Source: Lenzites betulinus
Taxonomy: Eukaryota > Basidiomycota > Agaricomycetes > Polyporales > Polyporaceae
Length of the DNA stretch: 64,000 nt
Direction of reading: 5' to 3'
Assembly: GCA_022264855.1 (NCBI GenBank)
Contig: JABYQU010000010.1
Coordinates: forward strand, 186,001-250,000
Shown: piece by piece, positions 12,148 through 23,200 of the stretch
Position numbering within the stretch: position 1 is the first letter of the stretch
How the letters are laid out: the number at the start of each line of letters is the position of its first letter
The notes under the pieces: model-generated
What the model saw: only the letters and a program-made list of their open reading frames with translations
Databases searched by the model: none
Told to the model about the DNA's origin: nothing
Made by a program: the position numbers and the translations under genes

Positions 12148-13905
12148 ATGCCGCGCAAGATTCTGATTGGATTTGGCGTTGACGTCGACGCGGTCGCAGG
12201 CTGGTAAGCGCGTTCTCTACAGAACGATCGGCGCGAAGATCATAACGGATCCACGGAAGGCTCGGCTCCTATGGAGGCGAAGACTCGCCGCTGGACATAT
12301 CCCGCGTAAGTCCCTGTTTGTCGCCATTTTGACATGTCTATCCCGTCGCTCCCCGGTCCGAGTCGTCGCAGTACACAGTAGCTGACCGGTCCTCGCATTC
12401 GCAGGGGCTCTATGCGGGCGAAGTCGGGGTGCCACGCCTCCTGAAACTGTTCGCCAAATACAACATCAAGACGACGTGGTTCATTCCAGGTGTGTCTCGC
12501 CCCGCCAGCTTTGTCAAGCTTTGCATGCCGAGCCGCATTTATATATATACTAATATGTTCTAGGTCATAGCTTGGAGACCTTCCCTGAGCAGATGGCTGC
12601 GGTCAGAGATGCCGGCCATGAGATGTAAGTATAGTGCTGCGCAGTGTGCATCGGATTCGGGCGCTCAGAGTTGTACTATTCTAGCGGCCTCCACGGCTAC
12701 TCACACGAAAACCCTGTGTCGATGACTGTGGAGCAACAAAAGGATATCTTAGATCATACCTATGATCTACTGACGAAGTTTAATCACGGCGTGCCTCCGA
12801 AAGGTAGCGTCGCGCCGTGGTGGGAGACAAGCAAGGAAGGCTCTCAGATCCTGCTCGACAAAGGCATCGAATACGGTGCGTCCAGGCTCGTATACGTCGA
12901 CAGTGCCTCCTCATGATCACTATCGCCTAGACCACTCCAACATGGCCCATGAGTGCGTACCGGGTCAAACAGGAAATCTCATTAATCTACAATTGACGTG
13001 GTGTTGTGAAGTTCCCAAGCGTACTACCTGCGCGATCAGGACCTGTGGACGAAAATCGACTATTCGGCCAAGGCCCACACCTGGATGAAGCCTCTGCAGC
13101 GCGGCAGCGAGACTGGGCTGGTCGAGATTCCGGCAAACTGGTGCGTGATCTTCGGTCATGCCCGAAGATAACGTATTGAACATGATGTTATACCCCGATG
13201 ATGTTCCCTTCAAGGTACCTTGACGACTTGCCGCCTATGATGTCAGTATCAATTGCCTCTCCCCGCCTGGGAGGCGTTTGTATATTCTTACGTGTATGGC
13301 TGCAGGTTCATCAAAGCGAGCCCAAACTCACATGGATGGGTATGTGCCTGCGCCCGTGCATATCGCTTTGCTTAACACCAAGCCAGGTCAACGCTCGGGA
13401 TGTTGAACAACTCTGGAAAGATATGTTCACTTATCTGTACAGGTCTGTCAGGCACTCCCACCGCCACGGCGGTGATCGTCAAGTGATCGTATGCCAATAA
13501 TCCTGCTCTACAGAGAGGAAGACAGTTTCATCTTTCCCATCACCATCCATCCAGACGTTAGCGGGTATGTTCCAATGTTGAGGCTTCCGCACACACATCC
13601 TCACTTTGCCATAGCCGACCCCACGTTCTCCTGATGCTGGTACGTACCCTCAACCCGTCCCACGAACAACAGCGCTGCTGACATCAATCACGGCTCGGTT
13701 CCCAATTCCCATCCTATCAACCCTCCCGCGCCCGCGCGTGCGCACGTAGGAACGTTTCATCGAGTGGGTGAACACGCACGGCGATGTCCAGTGGGTGCCC
13801 ATGATCGACATGGCGAACGAGTATCGGGCGCGGGTCGCGCCCCCTACCGGCGCGGTGATGCCGCGTGGTTTCGTCCCCCTCGACCTCGCCGCCGACAACG
13901 CGTAA
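12148..13905 (+). CDS. Polysaccharide deacetylase (HpPgdA/PuuE-like), 13 exons
   Basis: Thirteen exons (12148-12203, 12260-12305, 12405-12489, 12564-12624, 12685-12875, 12931-12952, 13012-13140, 13215-13241, 13306-13339, 13387-13442, 13514-13564, 13615-13639, 13750-13905) total 939 nt, 312 aa. Every junction keeps the frame. Motifs of the polysaccharide deacetylase fold: [11 protein letters not shown] (metal-binding Asp), [28 protein letters not shown] (HGYSH supplies the two metal His), APWWETS and [17 protein letters not shown]. This matches the cyclic-imidase/HpPgdA subgroup, in which Asp and two His bind one divalent metal. No signal peptide is seen, which argues for a cytosolic enzyme rather than a secreted chitin deacetylase. 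The substrate is not predictable. Two exons are only 22 and 25 nt long. Confidence 0.85.
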
Positions 13906-16281
13906 GCGAGCGAGCGCGGGGGTGTCGTCGCGTCGGTCGGCCTTCGGCCCGGCCATGCTACGGGGAGCGGGCGAGGCGGTCGGGCGATGGAGACGATCGG
14001 CGTCGTGGCACGATGCAATGTTGTTGGGTTGACCTCCTCGGCTCGTGATAACATATTGGCGTTCCTGTAATAGTTCGCGCGGCAGGCTTTGGGCGGCGAA
14101 CGGCGAATGGCGGGCGGCGAGCAGGTCGTCGGCCTTCATCGGTGCACCGTAACTTATGGGCAGGGCGCGGGCTCTTTCTTGTTCATTTCCTTGCTTGCTG
14201 AGTGTTGGCTGTGGCTAAGGTGGGGAAAGACCGGCCGTAGTATCATGGTTTTGATCGAACGCGAATGAACCTATTCTAAGGAACCAACAAGGGATGCTTA
14301 CTTACGTGTTAATCTCTAGCCGGTATACGACACTGGAGGAATCCTTGAGATAAGTTTGGAAGGTTCTGGAATCATCACCCATCGACAGTGCGATGCGGAT
14401 AGCACACGGCCACCACCATTCATTCATTCTCTATGCTCTATGTTCCCGCGAACGAGAAATGAAACACGGTAGATCTCATTTCGGTACCTGCGTCATATGG
14501 AAGCGCGAAGGACACTGCATAGTGCAATAGAGTGTATTGGTACGTGCCTGCTTTCATATTCGACGCCCTTGAATTCCTAATCGTTGTACATGCTCAAGCA
14601 TCAAGTAACGTTCCTAGAAGAACGCTACCACGTGGACAGCGCTGATCAGTCGAAATCAACGAAGTCGGATCCCAACCACAGTGACATGTGCCGGTCATCG
14701 TTAATTCACCGCGGCATACATATGGATGTAGGTAGGCGCAACGGCAACTCCTTTTCTAATGTTGACCAACCGTTAAAACGGTAGGGGGGCATTCTCAGCT
14801 CACCGTGCATATTCGAGGAAATTTGAAAACTGATGACTTTCAGGCAGTGCGCGCTTGTAAGAACGGTGCGAACGATTCCCGGCGCAACGATGTATACCGC
14901 CGATCTCGTGCATAGCCCCGACTCATACTTCCCCGTGTCGATACGTCAACCGTGCACGAGCGATGGGAGAACGATGGTGTCTGTGCTCGATGCCAGGCTC
15001 AGAGTCACTAGCAGGATCCGGATGGATATCAAATGGACAGACAGGTGAGTGCCGTGGGCGCGCGATGGAGCTGAGTCGACGTGTCTCATCTGGACGGAAC
15101 ATGAATCTGTGAATGTGGGGAACGATCGCAGCTTACGGAGGTGGGGGCCCGGGATGTGCAAGCATGCGCACGTCGCACGACGCGCTCCAGTGGGATCTGA
15201 GTCGTTTGGACGTCGGGCGCAAGGCGTGCGGACGGGCCTGCAGAAATACCGACGGAAGACGCTGCAGGGTGAAGCTTCGACCAGTGATGATGACGGTAGT
15301 GTGCAGCATTCACGGTCAAATGAAGCTCAGCAGGGCAGCAAAGGATGGCCCTGGCGGAAAGTTATCTTCGCGAGCTTTCGGACCGCCCCGCCCTACAGCT
15401 CCGGCGGAGAACGATATACCGGTGACCGCTCAACATTCAAATCTGGGGCGTCACGCACCAAGTCAAGTCAGGTCGCTGGATTCAAGTCATCGCAGCTGAA
15501 CGCTGCTCAGACGAGCCTCTTTCCCCGGCTTGAGGTACATGGAAAACTTCCGTGCCAGAATGATCGGGTAACTTGGGACCTGGTCTACCGACTAGCTGGT
15601 CGCCCCCGCCAAAAAATCAGTTACTAGTAGCGACCAATTGATGACTTCCCGAGCGTTAACAATGCATTTTATAGTGTAAATAGCTCGACGCTAGTCGCTA
15701 TGCACCCGATCAGGCCCCAAATGGTTCAACAGCTCTACTCTTCGCGAAACTCACCTCGACCTGGCGTGACGTTCAAGATTTTGGCAGAAGCATGAAGAAT
15801 CGGCGGAAGGGGACGGGAAGGTACGGTACGTAATTGTGCGCGGGCGCGTGGGCCGGCGGTGTGGGCGTGATGGGGAAGTGGATGAGAGAAACGCGTAGAG
15901 TGAGTGAAGCGGTGCCTGCTGGGCTCGCAGGGCAAGTCCGCGAGCTCGAGTATCGAAACATACGGCAAGACGGGATAGCAGGTCAAGACAATTTCGGGGC
16001 GCTGCGTCTGTATAAGGCGGCTGATGTGATCGGAGCGAGATCTGAGCAAGATTGGGGAGATGGGCGCATGGCGGAACAAGCAGCCGTCGACTCTGCGGCT
16101 GCGACATCCCATCAATGCGCAAGGGGACGCGGGCAGGAGTGCGACAGCGCCGTCTGACACGCGCACGGCTCGCCATGCCCAGTCTCAACCAATTCAACCT
16201 GCGGTCCCATGCAAATATATACGGCCCAGCCCGCGTCGACTCCCGCAATTTCCCCCCGGTCTGTCTCATCTACTCGCCGCC
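13906..16281. other. Long intergenic region
   Basis: About 2.4 kb. A 192-codon open frame at 15049-15627 has no recognisable similarity or start context, and I do not call it. AATATATAC at about 16210 may be a TATA-like element for the next gene. No RNA gene recognised. Confidence 0.5.
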
Positions 16282-17324
16282 ATGGCCACCCTGTCCCCGT
16301 ACCTCGCTGCAAGTGCTCCTGCGCCTCATGCTCTACGGAACTACTTTACGGTCACCGTCTACCACAACGCTGACACGTCTCCAGACTCGGCCTCCTCGCG
16401 CCCGTCCTCGTCCTCGTCCAGTTCGAGCAACTATGCCTCTCCTGCGAGCACGACCTACACCGACTCACCTCCTCCCTATCCATCGTCTTCGCACTCCTCA
16501 TGGAGTTCGTTGCACTCAGCAAGTTCACCCAGCCGCCCGCGACCTCTCCCCACCCCTCCCAATTCTGCGAAGTCCAGCGTGTATCACCCACCGCGTCCAC
16601 TTCCGCGTCCTCCCCTCTCGCGTGCCTCCTCCACTCCTCTTCCGACGCCACCAACTGTACCTGAACGGGCTTCGGCCGCCGCACCGCCACAGCCCCGCGA
16701 ATTGCCACCTTCACCAGCCACAGCGGCGGCCGCTACCTCTACCGCGTCGTCCTCGACGCGACCCACAATGACGCTCAACATCCCCCCAACCTGTCGCTAG
16801 ATCTGACCGGCGCGCCGCAGCTGAGCGCTGTGACGCCCCTCTCGCCGATCGCGTTTGACTTTGCTGGCCCCCGCGAACTGCGCCAGCGCCGCGAAGTGGA
16901 ACTCGATCGTTGCATGAAGGATCTCGGCTTTGTCGAGGCCACGCCTCCTGCCACCGCCAAGACCTCTCCGCCCTCGTCAGCTCGCAGCCGCCACATGCAC
17001 AGCTTCTCCATCCAGGAAGAGGAGGAGCGCGATGTAGTGCTGCTCGTCGACGACCACACCGATTCGGAAAATGAACATCCGACGCGGAGCGAGTCGCGTG
17101 CAGCTATGCTCACGCTGTTCACCGACATCGACACCCTTCCGTCGCCCGTTGGCCCCAAATCTATGAAGGAGCCCACAGTAGACGTCCAGGTCCAGGTCGT
17201 CTCGAAGACCGCCGGACGGTCGAAGAGGCGCTTCAGCCGCAAATGGGTACGCGAGCAAAGCGGAAAACGGTGGACCGAGAAAGACTTCTCGCAAATCATC
17301 TCGCAGCTACGCAAGCTGCGGTAA
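16282..17324 (+). CDS. Ser/Pro-rich hypothetical protein
   Basis: The start ATG lies in a good context (CCGCCATGG). The first frame encodes a Ser/Pro-rich stretch with runs such as SSSSSSSSNYASP and DSPPPYPSS, and ends at a stop at 16800. The downstream coding frame is different (SGGRYLYRVVLDATHND ... SLDLTGAPQLSAVTPLSPIAFDF ... SGKRWTEKDFSQIISQLRKLR). A 71-nt intron at 16622-16692 (donor GTGCCT, acceptor CCACAG) would join them in frame and give 323 aa, but low complexity makes this uncertain. No known domain. The C-terminus is basic and could be structured. Probably an Agaricomycete lineage-specific protein; role unknown. Confidence 0.5.
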
Positions 17325-18103
17325 CACATAGACTCGGCCCATAGAAGTACTCAGGTCAGCCCCTTCCACATCCTAGCTTCCTGGGGCCCCGCTGACGAAG
17401 TCTTGTAGACATTCCTACTGTATTCGCATGGTGTACGGTTGTAGTCGATATATAACTCCTTAGTTACCTCCCCGCTATTCGCGACACTCATTTGTATACT
17501 ATTCCCCGCATCCCCTCTATATCCCCACGCTCGCTTATTGATCTCTTACAAGTGCAGAAAATGACCTAATATAATCCATATACATTCCGTACTGAATCGA
17601 GTCGAGCACAGCTGCAGGCCGCAGTGCTGAGCGCTGAACCCAGGCTGAACCCGCGGGCAACCGGTAGCGCACGGCCCCAGGTCTCGAATTGCCTCCGCTA
17701 CGCCCGCCGCCAGCCGTCCAGTGCTCAAGATGGTTGATCTCTTGTTTACCCCGTCCGTCTTAGTCCCGGCCGTCGGTACGCGTGCATATCACAGGGAATG
17801 CGCAGGCGACCTGTATACCCATACGTACTACCGGGTGCGCTCACTCGACAGCGTTAGATTCATGGATCACTCCAGCCGAAGGTCTGAATTTGACTGGTCC
17901 TCGCGCGATCAACGCGTTTATGAAAAGGACTCTGATCAGGATTCAGCGCGCCTTGTGAACGCGACTGTCACGTGCTGAGATCTCATGCATGTCGTGGTGA
18001 CCGGGTACAAGATCCCTCCTCTGTGTTCTCTTCCTCCCATCTTCGACTTGGCCGCCCTTGGCGCTCTGCATATTCCCCCTCAATATTCGCGTAGCTCAGA
18101 GCA
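17325..18103. other. Intergenic region
   Basis: About 780 bases. Nothing recognisable. Confidence 0.5.
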
Positions 18104-18628
18104 ATGCCTTCGACCCAGGACTCAGATGTGGAGTTCGCAGCGATCCCCCTCGCGTATCGTCTCTTCTTCCTTTACGTCGAACCCATATCCGCCCTCGTGG
18201 GCGCGTTCTACGCCGCAGCCAAGCCGGTGGACTATCTCACATTCCTCTCGTCCTCCGCAGAAACGGCAAACATAGCGACGGGGGCGGGTACGCCGCCAAC
18301 ACCCACCTTCATCTCACTTCTCCAGCTCGCGAATCTCTACCTTCTCTTCGCGCTTAACGAGCACCTCGTGCTCTCGTCCACAGCGTCCCCGCGCACATGG
18401 CGCCGACTGCTCTTCGGGCTGCTCATTGCGGACTTTGGTCACCTCGCAAGCATGGTCCCTCTTGCACAGGAGAAGGGTTTCGCACAGGTTTTCCTGCACT
18501 TCTGGGCCTGGAACGCGATGGAATGGGGCAGTGTCGCGTTCGTCTACGCGGGTGCAACGATGCGCACTTCTTTTCTGCTCGGTGTTGGGTTCCCCGACCG
18601 AAACACGGGACATGGGAAGGAAGATTGA
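18104..18628 (+). CDS. DUF7704-like integral membrane protein
   Basis: A single exon of 174 aa. Four hydrophobic segments can be seen: IPLAYRLFFLYVEPISALVG, LLQLANLYLLFALNEHLVL, LLFGLLIADFGHLASM and FWAWNAMEWGSVAFVYAGAT. The pattern YVEPISALVGAF at the start and the RTSFLLGVG end fit the small fungal membrane family I know as DUF7704 (name recalled, not searched). No enzymatic motif is present and no function is known for the family. Likely an endomembrane protein. Confidence 0.75.
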   Translation: MPSTQDSDVEFAAIPLAYRLFFLYVEPISALVGAFYAAAKPVDYLTFLSSSAETANIATGAGTPPTPTFISLLQLANLYLLFALNEHLVLSSTASPRTWRRLLFGLLIADFGHLASMVPLAQEKGFAQVFLHFWAWNAMEWGSVAFVYAGATMRTSFLLGVGFPDRNTGHGKED

Positions 18629-19179
18629 CGTCGCGGGACGCCGAAGCTACACCGAGGTACGCAACGGTCGACCTCTTACTGCGCTGCTGACGAAGGTTTG
18701 AAATTGATGATGTGCGCCATAAGGATACTGAGACCACGTTCTGCGGTGGGCGCGTCGATGACTCCGCCGGCGCGCGTAGGGCCGCGACAACTTGCCGGTC
18801 TTATGAGCGGCGGTACGCTACATCAAATATACTCTTCTTGTCCAAAGAGCATGCAACCAAAACGTGTGGACGCGGACGCTAATGCAAGACAGAGTCTTAG
18901 TCGGAGCCCAAACGCCGATTCTGAGGTGAGCCTGCTGCTCGACGCGGTCACACGATTATGGACGAAGACCACGCTGTCCGGATGTGCTAGTTTCGAGAAA
19001 CAATTGTCATGGCGTTATCGTTGTCAAATTTTCTAGCGTGCACGCAGCCCATCCCTCGGTCTCGGTTGGATTCCCAGACTCCTGTACGTACAGTATACAC
19101 TAACGCTATGCACGATCCGACCTCAGCTGGAATGTACCTCACGGTTCTTGCACCTTTTGAACATCCCTCCAGGCGCCTT
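18629..19179. other. Intergenic region
   Basis: 550 bases between the 3' ends of two convergent genes. Nothing recognised. Confidence 0.5.
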
Positions 19180-19835
19180 CTACTCTTCGCTGCCATGCCC
19201 AAAGATATCCTCCGAGTCATAGTCAGAAGAGTCAGACACGGTAGGAGCCGAGGGCATGCTGCCCGCACTCTCGCAGTCGGAATCGACTCTGGTCGCGTCT
19301 CGACTCTCCTTTGCACCCGACCGTCGGCCCTGGGCCCCCTCCTGCTCCTCGATCCACCGGTCGTATGCCACTTCCTGGCGGGCATACCGCACATTTGCAC
19401 GAAAGGTAAGCAGTCGCATGAGCTCCTGGCGCTCCGCTGTGCCCAGGGTCGATTGCAAACGCCGTGCAAACAGCTTTTCGTCCACTAGCGGATCCCCGGT
19501 GGGTGTGAAACCCGTCACATGCGGTAGCGAGGGCAGCTCTGGTATGTCGGAGAACGTCAGCGGGGTCCGCGCAAGCCTGCTCAAGAGGTCTTCTGCCGCC
19601 CAGTCAGTGCCTGTCTCCGGGATGTTGATCATTCCGTCGGCCACTACATCGGGTATCCTGGGGATTTGGTATGCGAGCTCGGCAGCGGCGTCGCCTTGCG
19701 GGGGGAGTTCGTCGTCTAGGGTCGATGATACGTAGACGTCCCGGGGACGGATACGGCGTCCATAGACGAGAGCCTCGGCATCGCCCTCGTCCTCTGCCCG
19801 CTTCCTCTCGTCGATCCCAGTCAAGTTAGCGGGAC
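19180..19835 (-). pseudogene. 3' exon of a MYND zinc-finger gene cut off by a LINE insertion
   Basis: This minus-strand exon (656 nt, 218 codons) starts at an acceptor (GATTGATAG) and begins GPANLTGIDERKRAED. It has no own credible start codon. The donor of the preceding intron (GTGAGG at 19899-19894) is still present, directly after one copy of a 16-bp duplication (19900-19915), while the matching upstream exons lie at 26598-27328 on the far side of a 6.7-kb LINE. Frame arithmetic agrees: 534 + 133 + 656 nt is 1323, a multiple of three, so the undisturbed gene would have encoded 440 aa. The C-terminus is acidic (DSSDYDSED). The piece is now separated from its promoter and MYND finger. Confidence 0.75.
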
Positions 19836-19899
19836 CTATCAATCGGAACAGAGTCTTGATCAGCTAGTGCCCGGACAAGCGGTGTCGTGCGACCCTCAC

Positions 19900-19915
19900 C
19901 GAGCCAGCCGTGGTT
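19900..19915. repeat. LINE target-site duplication, 3' copy
   Basis: CGAGCCAGCCGTGGTT, identical to 26598-26613 at the other end of the element. The last two T merge with the poly(T) run, so the true length is 14-16 bp. Confidence 0.9.
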
Positions 19916-19939
19916 TTTTTTTTTTTTTTTTTTTTTTTT
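19916..19939 (-). repeat. Poly(A) tail of the LINE
   Basis: An unbroken run of T on the plus strand (A on the element's sense strand), 24 bases here and 26 with the two T shared with the target-site copy. It marks the 3' end of the element. Confidence 0.9.
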
Positions 19940-20265
19940 GTTTCAAGGGGTATATAGCAAGGTAGGGTACATCAAGTAGTGCCTGGACGGCCGTCTACGT
20001 AGTATAGGGATGGGGCGGGGTTTTGGAGTGGTCCCCGCGAACAGCTGTCCGGACGTGCAACGGCGAAGCCGTTTCAATGCTCGAGAATAAGGTAGTACTA
20101 GGTGTGGGAATATAGCGAGTCATGTAGCATAGCGCGCAGGTAGGAGAGAGGCGGAAGCAGTGGTAAATGAAAACAGGGGAAAAAGTATATCATAGCATAA
20201 TGGAGCATATAGGGTGCATGGGGAGGGGTGGTGGGATGGGTGAGGGAACCGCCCGCGTAAGTGGC

Positions 20266-23200
20266 TCAGGCGCCGCCGGGGATATCGTCGAACGTCAGCG
20301 CCGTCGGGTTATCGCGCAGAAACTGTGCTATGTCGTAGAAAGGGTCCCTCGACGCGAGGAGGTCTTCGATTGCGGAGTGTCGGAAGCGTCGTGTGTAATG
20401 ATCGCACTCGAAGAGTACGTGCTCGCGAGTGTGGTACGCCGGTGGGCCGGAATGCAGACGGCACATCTTGGGTTCGTTGAGGCGGGTGCGGAATCGATCG
20501 CGATACCATCCGGTCGGGGCGTGGTTGGTGAGGCAGCGAATGAAGCGAGCGACGAGGGTCGGGCGCCCGCCCAACTTCTTCAGAGGGTAGTCGCCGACGT
20601 GCAGCAGTCTCCGGAAAGAGGGGTGACGTATGTGCGTGTGACCGAAGTACTTGGGCGCATCACGAGATGCCTCCTCTTCCCAGTCGCTGACGACGCCGGC
20701 TGTGATGCAGTGGCGTTGGTATGCATAGGACCTGGGGAAGCCGGCGCCGTCCCGGTTGTAGTCAGGGATAAGGCGGTGCCCGCGCTCCGGGAGTCGTGCC
20801 ATATGTTTGACGTAGGCGTCGACCGCGTCGTTCTCGTCAATGCCAGAGTGGGAGGGGCACCAGTGGAGGTGTAAGTGGTTGTCAGGGTGTCGTTCGAACC
20901 AGTCGCGGAGAACTCGGCATGCGTTGACGGCCGCCATACGCCCGCCTGTTGTGTCGGTCAAACTTGTGATGGCGCTCTCGTTATCGCAGAAGATGTGCAC
21001 GTGTTGGTATCGCTTGATGTACGCATGCGCCACAGCCATGGACAGAGCGATGAGTTCGCAATCGAAGGAGAATCCGTACCCCGTGTAGATAGCGCGGGAT
21101 GACTGCGGCCTCCCGAGGTGATATGAACGGAAGCCTGCTGCTGAGCCAAGCCAGGGTTCAGTGGGGGACGTAACGTAAGAGCTCCCGTCGGTGAAGAAAA
21201 CGAGTGCGTTTGAGTCGCGGTGCGCCGCATCGATGCGCGGGCGGAGCTCGTCCGCCACCCACTTGGCGATGGCATCTTCGTCTCCTTTGGGAGGGTGGTC
21301 CAGATAGCGGGTGATCCGGTCATCGAAGAGATCACGGATGCGCTCGCCGGGCTTGCATTCATCGTCGTCCGGGTCGAAGGTCTCTGTAAAGAGCGGGCGG
21401 TTGGGGTGTGATGGTAGGAATACATCGGTGAGGGGGATGGAAGTGGTGGGGGGAATGGTATATGGGAGGAATCGTACAAAGGGGGCAAGTTCGGAGCGAG
21501 CGAAAACGTTGGGGAAGCAAGCACGCAGGGGGTGGGAGGCTGGGAGCTTGTGTATACGTAAGAAGAAGCGACCTTGTAGCTTCTTGCAATGGAGGTGGAG
21601 GGGTATGACGCCCGCAAACGAGTGCAGGGCGCCAGTCGGAGTAGTACGGAATGCGCCAGTAATCCAACGAAGGGCTCGGTTCTGCGCGTTGACAAGAGGC
21701 TTCATGAGGCCCTTGACGCCCTTGGACCGAAACCACACCTCTGCGCCGTACGTGAGGAGTGGGCGCACACACGAGATGTAAAGAGTGCGCCGTTGCGCTG
21801 GGGACAGCCCGCGCACTGAGTTTCCGAGCATGAGCATGGCCTGGACCGTGGTCATTGCCCGCTCCGCGAAGTACGCAACGTGGGCGTGGAATGAAAGCTT
21901 GGAGTCGAGGCGGAACCCCAAGTAGCGCCATACGGTGCCCGGCTGCAACACGCCATGCGGCCCGAGGTCGAGCGGTGTTTGAGGGTCGTTGTTGGGGCGC
22001 AGGCGTTCCGCAACAAAGTGCATCAGCTCGTTCTTATCCTGCTCGACCGCGAGACCTAGGCGGCGGAGTGTGTCGACCGTGCGCGCATAGCTATCACGCA
22101 GGAGAGCGCAGTTCGTTGCAATAGAGAGAGACGTCGCGAGCCAGGTCCCGTCATCGACGAAAAATTGGAGAGCTGTCTCGCTCGCGATGGTCGTTGTGGG
22201 GAAGAGAATGTGCAGAGCTGGGGAGATGTAGATGTTGGTTATGATAGGGGAAAGGGACGAGCCTTGCCCCGCGCCCACTGGGGGGGCATCAAACCATGGC
22301 GAAGTAGCCTTACCCCAGCGGAAGCAGGACTGGCGGCCCCGTAGGTAGTGTCGGAAGAATTGGACGATGGTGGGGGAGAAGCCGTAGTGTTCGAGAATCT
22401 GGCAGAGGAGATCGTGATTCATTGACGGGAAAAATTGCGCCACATCGAACGCCAGGCAGGAGGTGACGAGCTTTTCTCGCCATGCAGCGCGGATGTGGGT
22501 GACGAGACAGGTTGCCGCATCCACAGTGCTGTGGGCTTTGGTGCCGCCGAATTGGTTGGGGTGGAGTATTCCGTGCTTGGTGCACTCGTAGTGGAGGCGC
22601 TCACTGATGACCTTCTCCATCAGCTTCCCGAGGGTGCTGAGGAGAACGATCGGGCGGTAGGACTTTATCTTGGAGTAGTCCTCCTTGTACGGCTTCGGGA
22701 TGACAACCGAGACAGCCCGCTTGAACTGGGCCGGCCAGTATCCTAGTCGCAGGATGGCGTTGTAGATGCGTACGAGGGAGGTCAAGAAATGTTCGTCGGC
22801 GGCTAGAGCGCGAAGATGCCGCCAGTGTAGATTATCCCAGCCGGGCGTGGACGAGGTAGACACGTGGCGCAAGGCGTCCATGACCTCCGCGCGCGAGATG
22901 TTTGGGCAATCGCGCTCAGGAAGACGCGGGATTTCGTTGAGGATGGTGGCATCGACCGGGCGCTCGGCCGCAGCATGGAACGTTTGATCTAGGGCCCCCC
23001 ACAGGTCAGGTAGGGACTGCAGAGGCTCACCGTTGTGGACGAGGGCACGATACATTGGCATAGCACGTGGACCAACCCACGCCATCAGGTCCCACACGCG
23101 TCGCTGCTCGTTCGCCACATGATCGATCCGCTCGTCCATGTGAGCGCGGCGGCGCAGCCGGATGGCAGACTTGAATCGCTTGAATGCCCGACGAACGGCC

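Noticed and set aside
15049..15627. A 192-codon plus-strand open frame
   Set aside because: No recognisable motif, unlikely composition, no partner exons with good splice sites; GC-rich DNA makes such frames by chance.
19914..19939. Poly(T) run as a terminator or Pol III stop
   Set aside because: It is explained by the poly(A) tail of the minus-strand LINE, sitting between the 3' UTR and the target-site copy.
20880..20900. GTTCGAACC-like B box as a tRNA gene
   Set aside because: It lies within LINE ORF2 and has no A box or cloverleaf around it.
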